Assembly (NCBI RefSeq): GCF_022288825.1
Contig: NZ_JAKOOW010000006.1
Span: forward strand, 812 to 64,811
Source of the DNA: Kingella pumchi
GTDB taxonomy: Bacteria; Pseudomonadota; Gammaproteobacteria; Burkholderiales; Neisseriaceae
Direction of reading: 5' to 3'
DNA length: 64,000 bases
Of the stretch, positions 26,301 through 33,988 are shown piece by piece; within the stretch, counting starts at the first letter, position 1; every line of letters begins with the position of its first letter. The notes beneath the pieces are model-generated. The model worked only from the letters and a program-made list of their open reading frames with translations, did not search any database and was not told the DNA's origin. Position numbers and translations under genes: made by a program.

Positions 26301-26577
26301 TCAGCGATACCGAACCGCTGCCGCTGGAGTCGGCGGACGTGGAAATGTAGTCCAAGCCCTCGATGCCGTACATGCTGCGCTCGATCACCGCCAGCACGCT
26401 GTCTTCCATGACCTGCGCCGAAGCGCCCGGATAGGTCGCGTTCAGGCTGATGGTGGGTGCGGCCACCGAAGGATATTGCGATACTGGCAGGCTGCGGATG
26501 CCCAAAATACCCGCCAAGATGATAAAGATGGAAATCACCCAGGCGAAAATCGGGCGGTCAATAAAGAATCTTGCCAT
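23374..26577 (-). CDS. mtrD: RND multidrug efflux transporter (MtrD type)
   Basis: The inner-membrane proton-driven pump that exports hydrophobic drugs, dyes, detergents and host peptides. The 1067-residue protein has the HAE1 layout: 12 spans, two large periplasmic loops, N-terminus MARFFIDRPIFAWVIS, and the proton-relay region VLVIGIVVDDAIVVVENVER in span 4. The C-terminal tail is rich in histidine and serine (HLHSESHQDSDSH). It starts 12 bases after mtrC. With mtrR broken next door it may be expressed constitutively. Confidence 0.94.
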   Translation of the reverse strand: MARFFIDRPIFAWVISIFIILAGILGIRSLPVSQYPSVAAPTISLNATYPGASAQVMEDSVLAVIERSMYGIEGLDYISTSADSSGSGSVSLTFTPKTDEDVAQQEVQNKLSEVLSTLPATVQQYGVKVSKSRSNFLMVLSLDSQTQEVADMADYAQRNIIPELQRVEGVGAVRMFAAQRAMRIWVDPQKLKGYNLSFTDVSAAINAQNAQISAGSLGALPAVEGQGFTATITAEGQLSTPEEFGNIMLRSNSEGGNVYLKDVARIELGSESYATTMRLNGKPAVGIAVMLSNSGNATATAAAVKARMEKLKEFFPGDMQWKAPYDTSIAVDISIEKVVHTLVEAMVLVFIVMFVFLQNIRYTLIPAIVVPISLLGAFAGIYYFGMSINVLTMFAMVLVIGIVVDDAIVVVENVERIMSEEGLAPLPATKKAMSQITGAVIGITAVLISVFIPLTQFEGAVGNIYRQFAVTMILAIAFSAFLALTLTPALCATMLKPVEKGHHLEKRGFFGWFNRMFDAGNKRYEGVVAKTLRNSAASMVIWLAVGAGAVWMYARLPESFLPVEDSGNFMVSVQLPAGASKARTDKTIEAVEKVVMAKEEVESIITVSGFSFSGSGQNMAIGFVSLKDWDERPGLIHSASIVAQMLMGELMTSGAVKDGFALAVNPPAIRELGNGGIEFYLQDRNNSGHAELMAKSNELLAKMSQNPMFSGPRNNGLPDSPQLELEIDRKAMAAQGISMTSVRATLAAALGGSYVNDFPNNGRLQKVMVQAEASARMQEEDVLQLTVPNGSGQAVPLSSFVKAKWVPGVEQSLRFNGYPAVQMSTQVGNGSTGQAMAEIEKMVKDLGGGYSVEWQGQSREEAKGSSQKLMLYGFAALSVFLVLAALYESWSIPFAVLLVAPLGLFGVVFGVASRNLFNNSVGIPVAFANDIYFTVGMITVMGLSAKNAILIIEFAKDLQAEGKSALAAALEAAHLRFRPILMTSFAFILGVVPLYFASGASSGSQSAIGTTVFWGMTIGTLLSVFLVPVFYAVVRGLFKPTKHELEVAAANAHLHSESHQDSDSHNP

Positions 26578-26589
26578 GTTCCACTCCGT

Positions 26590-27867
26590 TTATTGGGCTG
26601 ACGATGCGGCCGGTGCGGATGCCGGCACCGAAGCTGCGGGCGCGGACGCCGCAGCAGCCGGAGCGGAAGCAGCCTGAACCGCAGTGGCGGGCGCGGATGC
26701 GGCTTCTTTCTTTTCAGGCTGCCATTCTTTGGTTTTCACGCTCTTGGAATGGAGCATGCCCGCGATCATGGTGCCGTCCACCGCCACTTTATCGCCGTCT
26801 TTCAGGCCTTCGCTGATGACCCAGCTGTCGCCCTTTTGCGCCACGATTTTCACCGTGCGCGGCTCGAAGCCGCCTTGGGCATTGACAATGGTTACGGTGT
26901 CGGTTTTGCCGCGGGTAACCGCACGCTGCGGCACCACATAGGCATTGAGCACGCCGGATACCGGCAGTTTCACCCGCACATACAGCCCGCTCATCAGAAT
27001 CAGGTTCGGATTGGGAATCGCTGCGCGCAGATTAACCTGGCCGGTACTCTCGTCCACCGTAGTGTTGGTAAACAGCAGGCGGCCTTTGTGCGGGTATTCG
27101 CTGCCGTCTTCAAATTCAACGCCGACTTCGATCGCTTCGTTGAGCACGCGCTCGCCGCTGGAAAGCTGCTGGCGCAGTTTCAGCATATCGTTGGCCGACT
27201 GCTGGATATTGAGATACATCGGGTCGTTCTGCTGGATCAGCGCCATCTGGGTACTGTTGGCGGTAACCAGCGCGCCTTCGCTGACTTTCGATTCGCCGAT
27301 GATGCCGGCAATCGGCGCGGTGATATAGGCATGGTTCACATTGACCTGCGCCGCATTGATGGCCGCCTGCGCCGATTTCACCTGCGCTTCGGCCGAACGC
27401 TTGGCAGTAAGCGCCGCATCCCACTCCTGGCGGCTGATGGCATCGGCCTGCACCAGCGGCTGGTAGCGCGACACATCGGCATTGGCTTTCGCCAGCGCAG
27501 CCTGGGCAGACAGCAGCGACGCACGGGCGCTTTCCAGATTGGCGCGGTAGGCGGCATCGTCAAGCTGGTAAAGCGGCTGGCCGGCTTTAACGAACGAGCC
27601 TTCTTCAAACAGGCGGCGTTTCACGATGCCGCTGACCTGCGGCACGATGTAGGCGGTGCGCACCGCTTCCAACCGGCCGCCGAGCACGGTTTCCAGCAGC
27701 ACGTCTTCGGCTTTTACCGTCAGCACCGAAACTTCAGGCTGCAGCTGCGCCGTTTTTTCGGCGATTTGCTTTTGCCGCTCTTCGTTTTTATTCGGGCAGG
27801 CCGCCAATGCCAGCGGCAGCAACAACGCCAGCACTGTCAGGCGCCGGCCGCGTGATGAGTGGGTCAT
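26590..27867 (-). CDS. mtrC: Periplasmic membrane-fusion lipoprotein (MtrC type)
   Basis: This adaptor links the RND pump to the outer-membrane channel. The 425-residue precursor has a lipobox ending LAAC (Cys24). Lipoyl-like halves follow (VPQVSGIVKRRLFEEGSFVK and ITAPIAGIIGESKVSEGALV) around a helical hairpin, then a beta-barrel domain. The C-terminus is a low-complexity Ala/Pro/Ser tail. I chose ATG 27867; an earlier ATG at 27903 lacks the signal-peptide pattern. First gene of the operon, divergent from the broken mtrR. Confidence 0.92.
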   Translation of the reverse strand: MTHSSRGRRLTVLALLLPLALAACPNKNEERQKQIAEKTAQLQPEVSVLTVKAEDVLLETVLGGRLEAVRTAYIVPQVSGIVKRRLFEEGSFVKAGQPLYQLDDAAYRANLESARASLLSAQAALAKANADVSRYQPLVQADAISRQEWDAALTAKRSAEAQVKSAQAAINAAQVNVNHAYITAPIAGIIGESKVSEGALVTANSTQMALIQQNDPMYLNIQQSANDMLKLRQQLSSGERVLNEAIEVGVEFEDGSEYPHKGRLLFTNTTVDESTGQVNLRAAIPNPNLILMSGLYVRVKLPVSGVLNAYVVPQRAVTRGKTDTVTIVNAQGGFEPRTVKIVAQKGDSWVISEGLKDGDKVAVDGTMIAGMLHSKSVKTKEWQPEKKEAASAPATAVQAASAPAAAASAPAASVPASAPAASSAQ

Positions 27868-27982
27868 TTTATTTTTCCTGATTTTCAATAGATTGTTTAA
27901 CAAGGTTTTTAAATGTTTCAGGCTGCCTGAAAAAAGCTCTCGGGCAGCGCATCGGGGTTTTACATTCTGTCAAAAACGCGGC

Positions 27983-28004
27983 ATTATACATACAAGCCTG
28001 TATG
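27983..28004 (-). promoter_or_regulatory. mtrCDE promoter and MtrR-type operator
   Basis: On the minus strand the palindrome CATACAGGCTTGTATG (27989-28004, 6-base arms, 4-base spacer) abuts the -10 box TATAAT (27983-27988). The string TTGTATGTATAATGC closely resembles the gonococcal mtrC promoter region that MtrR covers, from memory. The palindrome occupies the spacer just before the -10 box, the right place for a TetR-family repressor. The -35 box is weak. Confidence 0.65.
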
Positions 28005-28050
28005 GCAGATTCAGTCTTTACCATTTCTTAACCAAGCACCACAAACCACC

Positions 28051-28692
28051 ATGCGCAAAACCAAAATCGAAGCCCAAAAAACCCGCCAGCACCTGCTGGA
28101 CGCGGCGCTGGAAGTATTCTGGCGCAACGGCGTAACCCGCTCCTCGCTGCAGGAAATTGCCCAAGAAGCCGGCGTAACCCGCGGCGCGCTCTACTGGCAT
28201 TTCAAAAACAAAGAAGACCTGTTCGACGCCCTGTTCCATTGCTACTTCACCCCGCTGGTCGAGCCTTTCGACTCCGACGAAGCCAAAGCCTCCGACAATC
28301 TGTGAGCGCATCTGCGCCAAAGCATACTCGGCATTTTCCGGCGCATGGCGCAGGACGAAAAACACCAAAAATTCTGCAACGTGCTGTATATGAAATGCGA
28401 AGCCAGCCCCGCCAACCAGGCGATTACCGAGCTGGTGGAAAAATATTACGAAATCGGCCACGGCCAAATCCGCAGCGTGATGCAGCTGTGCCACCAGCGC
28501 GGCCTGCTGCCGGCCGACACCGATCTCGAGCTGTCCACCCTGTATCTGCAAAGCTGCGTGGCCGGCCTGATCGGCATTTGGAACTGCAATCCCGGGCAGT
28601 TCGACATCCTGCCCGCCGCCGAGCGCATTCTCGACACCTGCTTCAGCGCCCTGCAAAACGGCGCCCTGCCCCAAGCCAAACGCAGCGCCTAA
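28051..28692 (+). pseudogene. mtrR: mtrR, TetR-family repressor interrupted by an in-frame stop
   Basis: Reading from ATG 28051, the first 84 codons encode the DNA-binding half of an MtrR-type repressor (MRKTKIEAQKTRQHLLDAAL; helix-turn-helix EIAQEAGVTRGALYWHFKNK). Codon 85 at 28303-28305 is TGA. The same frame then continues open for 128 codons with the matching ligand-binding half (AHLRQSILGIFRRM, KFCNVLYMKCE). Aligned by memory to gonococcal MtrR, the stop stands where a tryptophan (TGG) is found, so one base change explains it. A 84-residue fragment would lack the dimer interface. Internal ATG 28345 could start only the C-terminal part. A sequencing error cannot be excluded. Confidence 0.85.
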
Positions 28693-28725
28693 ACAGCGGC
28701 ACCATTCCAAACGCCTTCAACAAAA

Positions 28726-28767
28726 CTTTCAGGCTGCTTTTCCAACCCGGAAAAGCAGCCTGAAAAC
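28726..28767. terminator. DUS-pair terminator after mtrR
   Basis: Inverted TTTCAGGCTGCTTTT and AAAAGCAGCCTGAAAA lie 34 bases beyond the mtrR stop codon, between convergent genes. Confidence 0.6.
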
Positions 28768-28847
28768 CATCAAACCCTTTGCCATGCCGTTTTGCCGCTC
28801 GATAAAACCGCCGCCGGGGTTTCAGGCTGCCTTTCGGCGCGTGCCGT

Positions 28848-29684
28848 TCAATCCAAACCCTGCGTTTCCAGCACGAAATGCGCGTCTGTATCCTGCGCCA
28901 GCAGCCGCGTCAGCGCAGGCAGGTTTTCGCGCAGCTGCGCCGCCAGCACATAAGGCGGGTTGATAACGAACATGCCGCTGCCGTGCATGCCGAAGCCGTC
29001 GGCCTGCGGGCGGCGGACGTGGAGTTCGGCGCGCAGCGATTTGGGCGAGAGCGCCGCCAGTTTTTCCGGCAACGTCCGGCTTTCGGCACGGCTCAAACAG
29101 GGATACCACACCAGATAGCAGCCGGTGGCAAAGCGCTTAAGCGCGGCTTTCAGCGTATCGACCACCCGCCGGTAGTCCTGCTTTTCCTCATAGGGCGGAT
29201 CGACCAGCACCACGGCGCGGCGCGGCGGCGGCGGCAGCAGCGACAGCAGTCCGCCGTAGCCGTCTTCGCAGCGGACTTGGGCGCGGCGGCCGGCGGAAGC
29301 AAGCGTCTGTTCCAGCAGCGGAAAGTCGGCCGGGTGCATTTCAAAACAGCGGATGCGGTCGTCCGGCCGCAGCAGCCCGGCGGCCAGCCACGGCGAGCCG
29401 CAATAGCGGTTTTCAGGCTGCCTTTCGCCCACGAAATCGGCAAAACGCGCCAGATCGGCCGGCAGTTTTTCCGCCTGCCGCACACGCAGCCAGCCGTCGC
29501 GGTATTCGCCCAATTTTTGCGCGAAACCGGAATCGAGCGCGTACAGTCCGGCGCCGGCATGGGTGTCGATATACCAATAGGGTTTGTCTTTGCGGCCGAA
29601 ATATTCCAGCGTCAGAAACAGGGTGAAATGTTTGAGCATGTCGGCATGGTTGCCGGCATGGAAGGAGTGGCGGTAACTGAGCAT
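28848..29684 (-). CDS. rlmJ: 23S rRNA (adenine(2030)-N6)-methyltransferase
   Basis: RlmJ methylates A2030 of 23S rRNA using S-adenosylmethionine. The 278-residue protein starts MLSYRHSFHAGNHADMLKHF, the family hallmark, and has the catalytic DPPYE. A WYIDTHAGAGLYAL segment binds the cofactor. I chose ATG 29684 to match the family N-terminus; an ATG seven codons upstream also exists. It is transcribed alone, divergent from tig. Confidence 0.9.
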   Translation of the reverse strand: MLSYRHSFHAGNHADMLKHFTLFLTLEYFGRKDKPYWYIDTHAGAGLYALDSGFAQKLGEYRDGWLRVRQAEKLPADLARFADFVGERQPENRYCGSPWLAAGLLRPDDRIRCFEMHPADFPLLEQTLASAGRRAQVRCEDGYGGLLSLLPPPPRRAVVLVDPPYEEKQDYRRVVDTLKAALKRFATGCYLVWYPCLSRAESRTLPEKLAALSPKSLRAELHVRRPQADGFGMHGSGMFVINPPYVLAAQLRENLPALTRLLAQDTDAHFVLETQGLD

Positions 29685-29810
29685 CTCGCGGTGCTGCCCG
29701 TGCATGAAAAAACGGGTATTTTATGTGTTTTCAGGCTGCCTGAAAAACTTTTATTGTGCTAAACTCGCGCGTTTTTGAAACCACCGAACGCTAAATTGAG
29801 AAAGGCCGCC

Positions 29811-31115
29811 ATGAGCGAAACAACCGAACAAGTGAACCCTCTGGAACGCAAAACCACCGTTACCGTGGCATGGGAAGCGGTAAACGCCGAAACCGACCGC
29901 CGCCTGAAGCAGACTGCCCGCCGCGTGCGCATCGACGGCTTCCGCCCCGGCAAAGCGCCGCTGAAAATGGTCGCCTCTATGTACGGCGCCGGCATCCAGA
30001 ACGACGTATTGAACGACGCCGTGCGCGAAGCCTTTGAAGAAGCCGTCAAAGGCGAAGACCTGCGCGTGGCCGCGCTTACCGGCATCGAGCCGGTTGAAAA
30101 CCAGGAAAACGCCGATTCCTTCCAAGCCGTGTGCGTGTACGAAGTCTATCCCGAAATCAAAGTCGGCGACCTCTCCGCGCTGGAAATCGAAAAAACCACC
30201 GCCGAAGTGGGCGATGCCGAAGTGGACAAAACCATCGACATCCTGCGCAAACAGCGCACCCGCTACAACCGCGTCGAGCGCGCCGCGCAAAACGACGACC
30301 GCGTCATCATCGACTTTGCCGGCACCATCGACGGCATCCCCTTTGAAGGCGGCAGCGCCAAAAACTACCCCTTCGTACTCGGCCAAGGCCAGATGCTGCC
30401 TGAATTCGAAGCCGGCGTCAGCGGCCTGAAAGAAGGCGAAAGCAAAGACGTTGAAGTCAAATTCCCCGACGACTACCACGGTAAAGACGTTGCCGGCAAA
30501 ACCGCCGTTTTCGCCATCACCCTGCACAATGTCGCCGAACCCGTGCTGCCCGAAGTGGACGAACAGTTCGCCCGCGCGCTGGGCATTGAAGACGGCGACA
30601 CCGTGAAAATGCGCGAAGAAGTCCGCAAAAACGTCGCCCGCGAAGTGAAACGCCGCGTGGACGGCAAAAACCGCGATGCAGTAATGGCCGCGCTGCGCCA
30701 AAGCCACGAATTCCCGCTGCCGCAGGTGCTGGTGAACGAAGAAGCCGCCCGCCTGGCCGAAGAAATGAAGAAAAACCTGGCTTCGCAAGGCATGGATCCC
30801 GCCCAGCTCAACCTGCCCGCCGAGATGTTTGCCGAGCGCGCCGCCGAGCGCGTGGCACTCGGTCTGCTGCTGCCGGTTATCGTTGAAGAAAACAAACTGC
30901 ACGCCAGCGACGAACAAATCCGCAAGCTGGTGCTGGAATTCGCCGAAAGCTACGAAGACCCCGAAGAAGTGGCCGAATGGTACTTTGCCGACCGCAACCG
31001 CTTGAGCGGCGTGGCCAATCTGGCGTTGGAAAACAACGTCGTCGAATTCGTGCTGGGCAAAGCCAAAACCACCGAAAAAAGCCTGTCTTTTGACGAAATC
31101 ATGGCCGCCGCCTAA
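29811..31115 (+). CDS. tig: Trigger factor, ribosome-bound chaperone
   Basis: Trigger factor binds near the ribosomal exit tunnel and shields nascent chains. The 434-residue protein has the ribosome-binding signature GFRPGKAPL near residue 44, a central FKBP-type prolyl isomerase domain (DRVIIDFAGTIDGIPFEGG, LPEFEAGVSGLKEGE) and a C-terminal helical arm. I chose ATG 29811, which follows GAGAAAGG at good spacing. The order tig-clpP is conserved in many bacteria; here 154 bases with two uptake sequences separate the genes. Confidence 0.95.
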   Translation: MSETTEQVNPLERKTTVTVAWEAVNAETDRRLKQTARRVRIDGFRPGKAPLKMVASMYGAGIQNDVLNDAVREAFEEAVKGEDLRVAALTGIEPVENQENADSFQAVCVYEVYPEIKVGDLSALEIEKTTAEVGDAEVDKTIDILRKQRTRYNRVERAAQNDDRVIIDFAGTIDGIPFEGGSAKNYPFVLGQGQMLPEFEAGVSGLKEGESKDVEVKFPDDYHGKDVAGKTAVFAITLHNVAEPVLPEVDEQFARALGIEDGDTVKMREEVRKNVAREVKRRVDGKNRDAVMAALRQSHEFPLPQVLVNEEAARLAEEMKKNLASQGMDPAQLNLPAEMFAERAAERVALGLLLPVIVEENKLHASDEQIRKLVLEFAESYEDPEEVAEWYFADRNRLSGVANLALENNVVEFVLGKAKTTEKSLSFDEIMAAA

Positions 31116-31269
31116 AGCAGCCTGAAAAGGCAGCCTGAAAGCCGAAGCACCGCCGCCCGAAACCTGCAGCAGACCCTGCAGCCATTTGGCCGCGGTGCTT
31201 TTTCCGTTTTAGCGGCAGCCTGAAAAGCCGCTTTCCCCTTCCCCGACCAACCCGCAGCAAGGAAACGAT

Positions 31270-31890
31270 ATGATTCCCGACATCCGCAACAACACCCTGA
31301 TTCCCACCGTTATCGAGCAAAGCGGCCGCGGCGAACGCGCCTTCGACATCTACTCGCGCCTGCTCAAAGAACGGATTATCTTTCTGGTCGGCGAAGTCAA
31401 CGACCACACCGCCAATCTGGTGGTGGCGCAGCTTTTGTTTCTCGAAAGCGAAAACCCCGACAAAGACATCTATTTCTACATCAACAGCCCCGGCGGCAGC
31501 GTAACCGCCGGCATGTCGATATACGACACCATGAACTTCATCAAGCCCGACGTGCAGACCCTGTGTCTGGGCCAGGCCGCCAGCATGGGCGCGATGCTGC
31601 TGGCCGCCGGCGCCAAAGGCAAACGCTTCGCCCTGCCCCACAGCCGTGTGATGATCCACCAGCCGCTGATCGGCGGCGGTTTGGGCGGACAGGCGTCCGA
31701 TATCGAAATCCACGCCCGCGAGCTTTTGAAAATGAAAGACACGCTCAACCGCCTGCTCGCCCAGCACACCGGCCAGCCGCTGGAGCGGGTTGAGCGCGAT
31801 ACCGACCGCGACAACTTCATGTCTGCCCAGGCCGCCGCCGAATACGGCCTGATCGACAAGGTTATTGCTTCGCGCAACGACGTCGCTTAA
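31270..31890 (+). CDS. clpP: ATP-dependent Clp protease proteolytic subunit
   Basis: ClpP forms the 14-subunit proteolytic chamber fed by ClpA or ClpX. The 206-residue protein has Ser105 in GQAASMGAM, His130 in PHSRVMIHQP and the catalytic aspartate near residue 179 in ERDTDRDNFM. AAGGAAACG precedes ATG 31270. Its partners clpS and clpA are about 2 kb downstream; no clpX follows within the window. Confidence 0.96.
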   Translation: MIPDIRNNTLIPTVIEQSGRGERAFDIYSRLLKERIIFLVGEVNDHTANLVVAQLLFLESENPDKDIYFYINSPGGSVTAGMSIYDTMNFIKPDVQTLCLGQAASMGAMLLAAGAKGKRFALPHSRVMIHQPLIGGGLGGQASDIEIHARELLKMKDTLNRLLAQHTGQPLERVERDTDRDNFMSAQAAAEYGLIDKVIASRNDVA

Positions 31891-31905
31891 TTCCAAACCG
31901 CACCC

Positions 31906-31937
31906 AAAGGCAGCCTGAAAACTTTCAGGCTGCTTTT
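31906..31937 (+). terminator. DUS-pair terminator of clpP
   Basis: Inverted AAGGCAGCCTGAAA and TTTCAGGCTGCTTTT lie 15 bases after the clpP stop codon. Confidence 0.65.
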
Positions 31938-31947
31938 AGCCGCTAAA

Positions 31948-31978
31948 AAACGGCTTTCAGGCAGCCTGAAAGCCGTTT
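31948..31978 (-). terminator. Hairpin around a palindromic DUS, after mdh
   Basis: AAACGGC and GCCGTTT extend the palindrome TTTCAGGCAGCCTGAAA to a 31-base perfect inverted repeat. Reading on the minus strand it follows the mdh stop codon and runs into a T-rich stretch. Confidence 0.65.
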
Positions 31979-32007
31979 CAATTCGATTTACCGGATGTAC
32001 CGCGGAC

Positions 32008-32985
32008 TTACAGCAGATGCGCCACGCCCGCTTTTTCGTCTTCCAGCTCTTTGAGCGTGATGTTGATGCGCTCGCGGCTGAAGTCGTCGATTTCCAAATC
32101 GCGCACCAACTTGTATTCGCCGTTTTCGCAGGTAACGGGGAAGCCGAAAATGGTGCCTTCGGGGATGCCGTAGGAGCCGTCGGACGGGATGCCCATGGTT
32201 ACCCATTTGCCGTTGGTGCCCAGCACCCAGTCGCGGATGTGGTCGATGGCGGCGTTGGCGGCAGATGCGGCGGAAGACAGGCCGCGCGCTTCGATAATGG
32301 CGGCGCCGCGTTTGCCGACGGTGGGCAAAAAGACGTTGGCATTCCAGTCCTGGTCGTTAATCATGTCTTTCACGCTCTGGCCGCCGATGGTGGCGAAGCG
32401 GTAGTCGGCGTACATGGTGGGCGAGTGGTTGCCCCAAACGCACAGTTTTTCGATGTCGGCAACGGCCTTGCCGGTTTTCTCGGCAATCTGGCTGGCGGCA
32501 CGGTTGTGATCGAGACGCAGCATGGCGGTGAAGTTTTTCGCCGGCAGATCGGGGGCGGACTTCATGGCGATGTAGGCGTTGGTGTTGGCGGGATTGCCGA
32601 CTACCAGCACTTTAACGTTGCGGTCGGCCACTTTGTTGAGCGCGGCACCCTGCACGGTGAAAATCTGCGCGTTGGCCTGCAGTAAATCGGCGCGCTCCAT
32701 ACCTTTGCTGCGCGGACGGGCGCCGACGAGAATGGCGATTTGCGCGTCTTTAAACGCTACTTCGGGATCATCGGTGGCGATCATGCCGGCCAGCAGCGGA
32801 AAAGCGCAGTCCTGCAATTCCATCATCACGCCCTTAACGGCGTTTTGCGCCTGCGGCAGATCCAAAAGCTGCAGAATCACGGGCTGGTCTTTGCCGAGCA
32901 TTTCGCCCGAAGCGATGCGAAACAGCAGGGCATAACCGATTTGGCCGGCGGCGCCGGTTACGGCAACACGGATTGGGGTTTTCAT
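32008..32985 (-). CDS. mdh: Malate dehydrogenase
   Basis: The enzyme interconverts malate and oxaloacetate with NAD in the TCA cycle. The 325-residue protein has the nucleotide-binding VTGAAGQIGYALLFRIASG, the substrate arginines in ARPRSKGMERADLL, and the catalytic GNHSPTMYAD. The pattern is that of the cytosolic-type mdh found in beta-proteobacteria. I chose ATG 32985 (MKTPIRVAVTG); the frame extends further upstream without likeness. It is monocistronic. Confidence 0.95.
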   Translation of the reverse strand: MKTPIRVAVTGAAGQIGYALLFRIASGEMLGKDQPVILQLLDLPQAQNAVKGVMMELQDCAFPLLAGMIATDDPEVAFKDAQIAILVGARPRSKGMERADLLQANAQIFTVQGAALNKVADRNVKVLVVGNPANTNAYIAMKSAPDLPAKNFTAMLRLDHNRAASQIAEKTGKAVADIEKLCVWGNHSPTMYADYRFATIGGQSVKDMINDQDWNANVFLPTVGKRGAAIIEARGLSSAASAANAAIDHIRDWVLGTNGKWVTMGIPSDGSYGIPEGTIFGFPVTCENGEYKLVRDLEIDDFSRERINITLKELEDEKAGVAHLL

Positions 32986-33204
32986 AGCGGGTTCTCCATA
33001 GATGAAAGATGCGGAAAAATCCGTTTCAGGCAGCCTGAAAACGGAATGCGCGGACTGCGGTGTTTTTCTTGAAGCGCCGGCTCGGGCAGCGCGCAAAGGG
33101 CGCGGCGGCCTTGTGCCGAAGCTGCGGGGCATCATACCAAAAACACGGCGCTTTGCAAGGGAAAAGCCGCTGCCGCGGGGCTTTGCGGCAGCCTGAAAAA
33201 GCAA

Positions 33205-33230
33205 AAAGGCAGATTTTGCAATCTGCCTTT
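33205..33230 (-). terminator. Intrinsic terminator of the cold-shock gene
   Basis: AAAGGCAGATT and AATCTGCCTTT form an 11-base perfect stem with loop TTGC. On the minus strand it ends in a T run, 36 bases after the stop codon. It is one of the few terminators here not built from uptake sequences. Confidence 0.75.
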
Positions 33231-33265
33231 GCCCGGTGTTTCCGGTGTGCAAATTTCAGGGGTGC

Positions 33266-33469
33266 TTAGGCAGCCTGAATGTTTGCAGCCTGTTTGCCTT
33301 TGGGGCCGGTGGTGACATCAAAGGAAACTTTCTGACCCTCTTTCAGGGTTTTGAAACCTTCCATATTGATGGCGGAGAAATGGGCGAACAAATCTTCGCC
33401 GCCTTCGTCGGGAGTGATGAAACCGAAGCCTTTGGCGTCGTTAAACCATTTAACAATACCTGTTGCCAT
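33266..33469 (-). CDS. Cold-shock domain protein
   Basis: A 67-residue single cold-shock domain that binds single-stranded RNA and DNA. It begins MATGIVKWFNDAKGFGFITP, with the RNP motifs KGFGFI and LFAHFSAI. Such proteins melt RNA structure and antiterminate. The upstream region to clpS (33470-33688) is AT-rich and must hold its long leader and promoter. The final residues (ANIQAA) come from an in-frame uptake sequence overlapping the stop codon. Confidence 0.93.
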   Translation of the reverse strand: MATGIVKWFNDAKGFGFITPDEGGEDLFAHFSAINMEGFKTLKEGQKVSFDVTTGPKGKQAANIQAA

Positions 33470-33629
33470 GTGATGCTACTTTCTACAAAAATTAAACAAA
33501 AAAAAGCAAATCCGCGGCTGCCAAAAAATTCAGTTTCATTCGGTTTAACGCTCAAAACAGGCTTTTCTGTACGGCGCGCTTTTGCTGTCGGGCTTTTTAC
33601 CTGTGTTGGGCGCCTGCGTCAAGTTTTGT

Positions 33630-33658
33630 TTGGGCAAAAGCGGTTTTTTCATTAAAAT
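33630..33658 (+). promoter_or_regulatory. Probable promoter of clpS-clpA
   Basis: TTGGGC, a 17-base spacer and TAAAAT, ending 30 bases before the clpS ATG. The -10 box is good and the -35 box is partial. The leader would be only about 24 bases and shows no strong Shine-Dalgarno. Confidence 0.5.
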
Positions 33659-33688
33659 GAAACAAAATACAACAATCGCCGACACAAA

Positions 33689-33988
33689 ATGAGCCTCTCC
33701 CCCGAATTACTGCAAACCACCCGCGAAAAAACCGCCCCGCCCAAACGCTTCGGCGTTTTCCTGCTCAACGACGACTACACGCCGATGGATTTCGTGGTGG
33801 CGGTGCTGGTTGAAATTTTCCTGCTGCCCGAAGATACCGCCGAGCGCGTGATGTGGCAGGTGCACACCGAAGGGCGGGGGCTGTGCGGCACCTACACGCG
33901 CGACATCGCGCAAACCAAACAGCAGCAGGTACTGTCGCTGGCCGAAGCGGCCGGCCACCCGCTGATGTGCATTGTTGAGGAGATCTGA
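33689..33988 (+). CDS. clpS: Clp protease adaptor ClpS
   Basis: ClpS delivers N-degron substrates to ClpA. The 99-residue protein has the core LLNDDYTPMDFVVAVL (N-degron pocket), HTEGRGLCGTYTRDIA and a flexible N-terminus needed for handover. The stop codon overlaps the clpA start codon by one base (TGATG), which implies coupled translation. Confidence 0.95.
   Translation: MSLSPELLQTTREKTAPPKRFGVFLLNDDYTPMDFVVAVLVEIFLLPEDTAERVMWQVHTEGRGLCGTYTRDIAQTKQQQVLSLAEAAGHPLMCIVEEI

Noticed and set aside
28345..28692. Separate functional 115-residue gene from the second half of mtrR
   Set aside because: It is in the same frame as the first half, matches the MtrR ligand domain, and no Shine-Dalgarno precedes ATG 28345.
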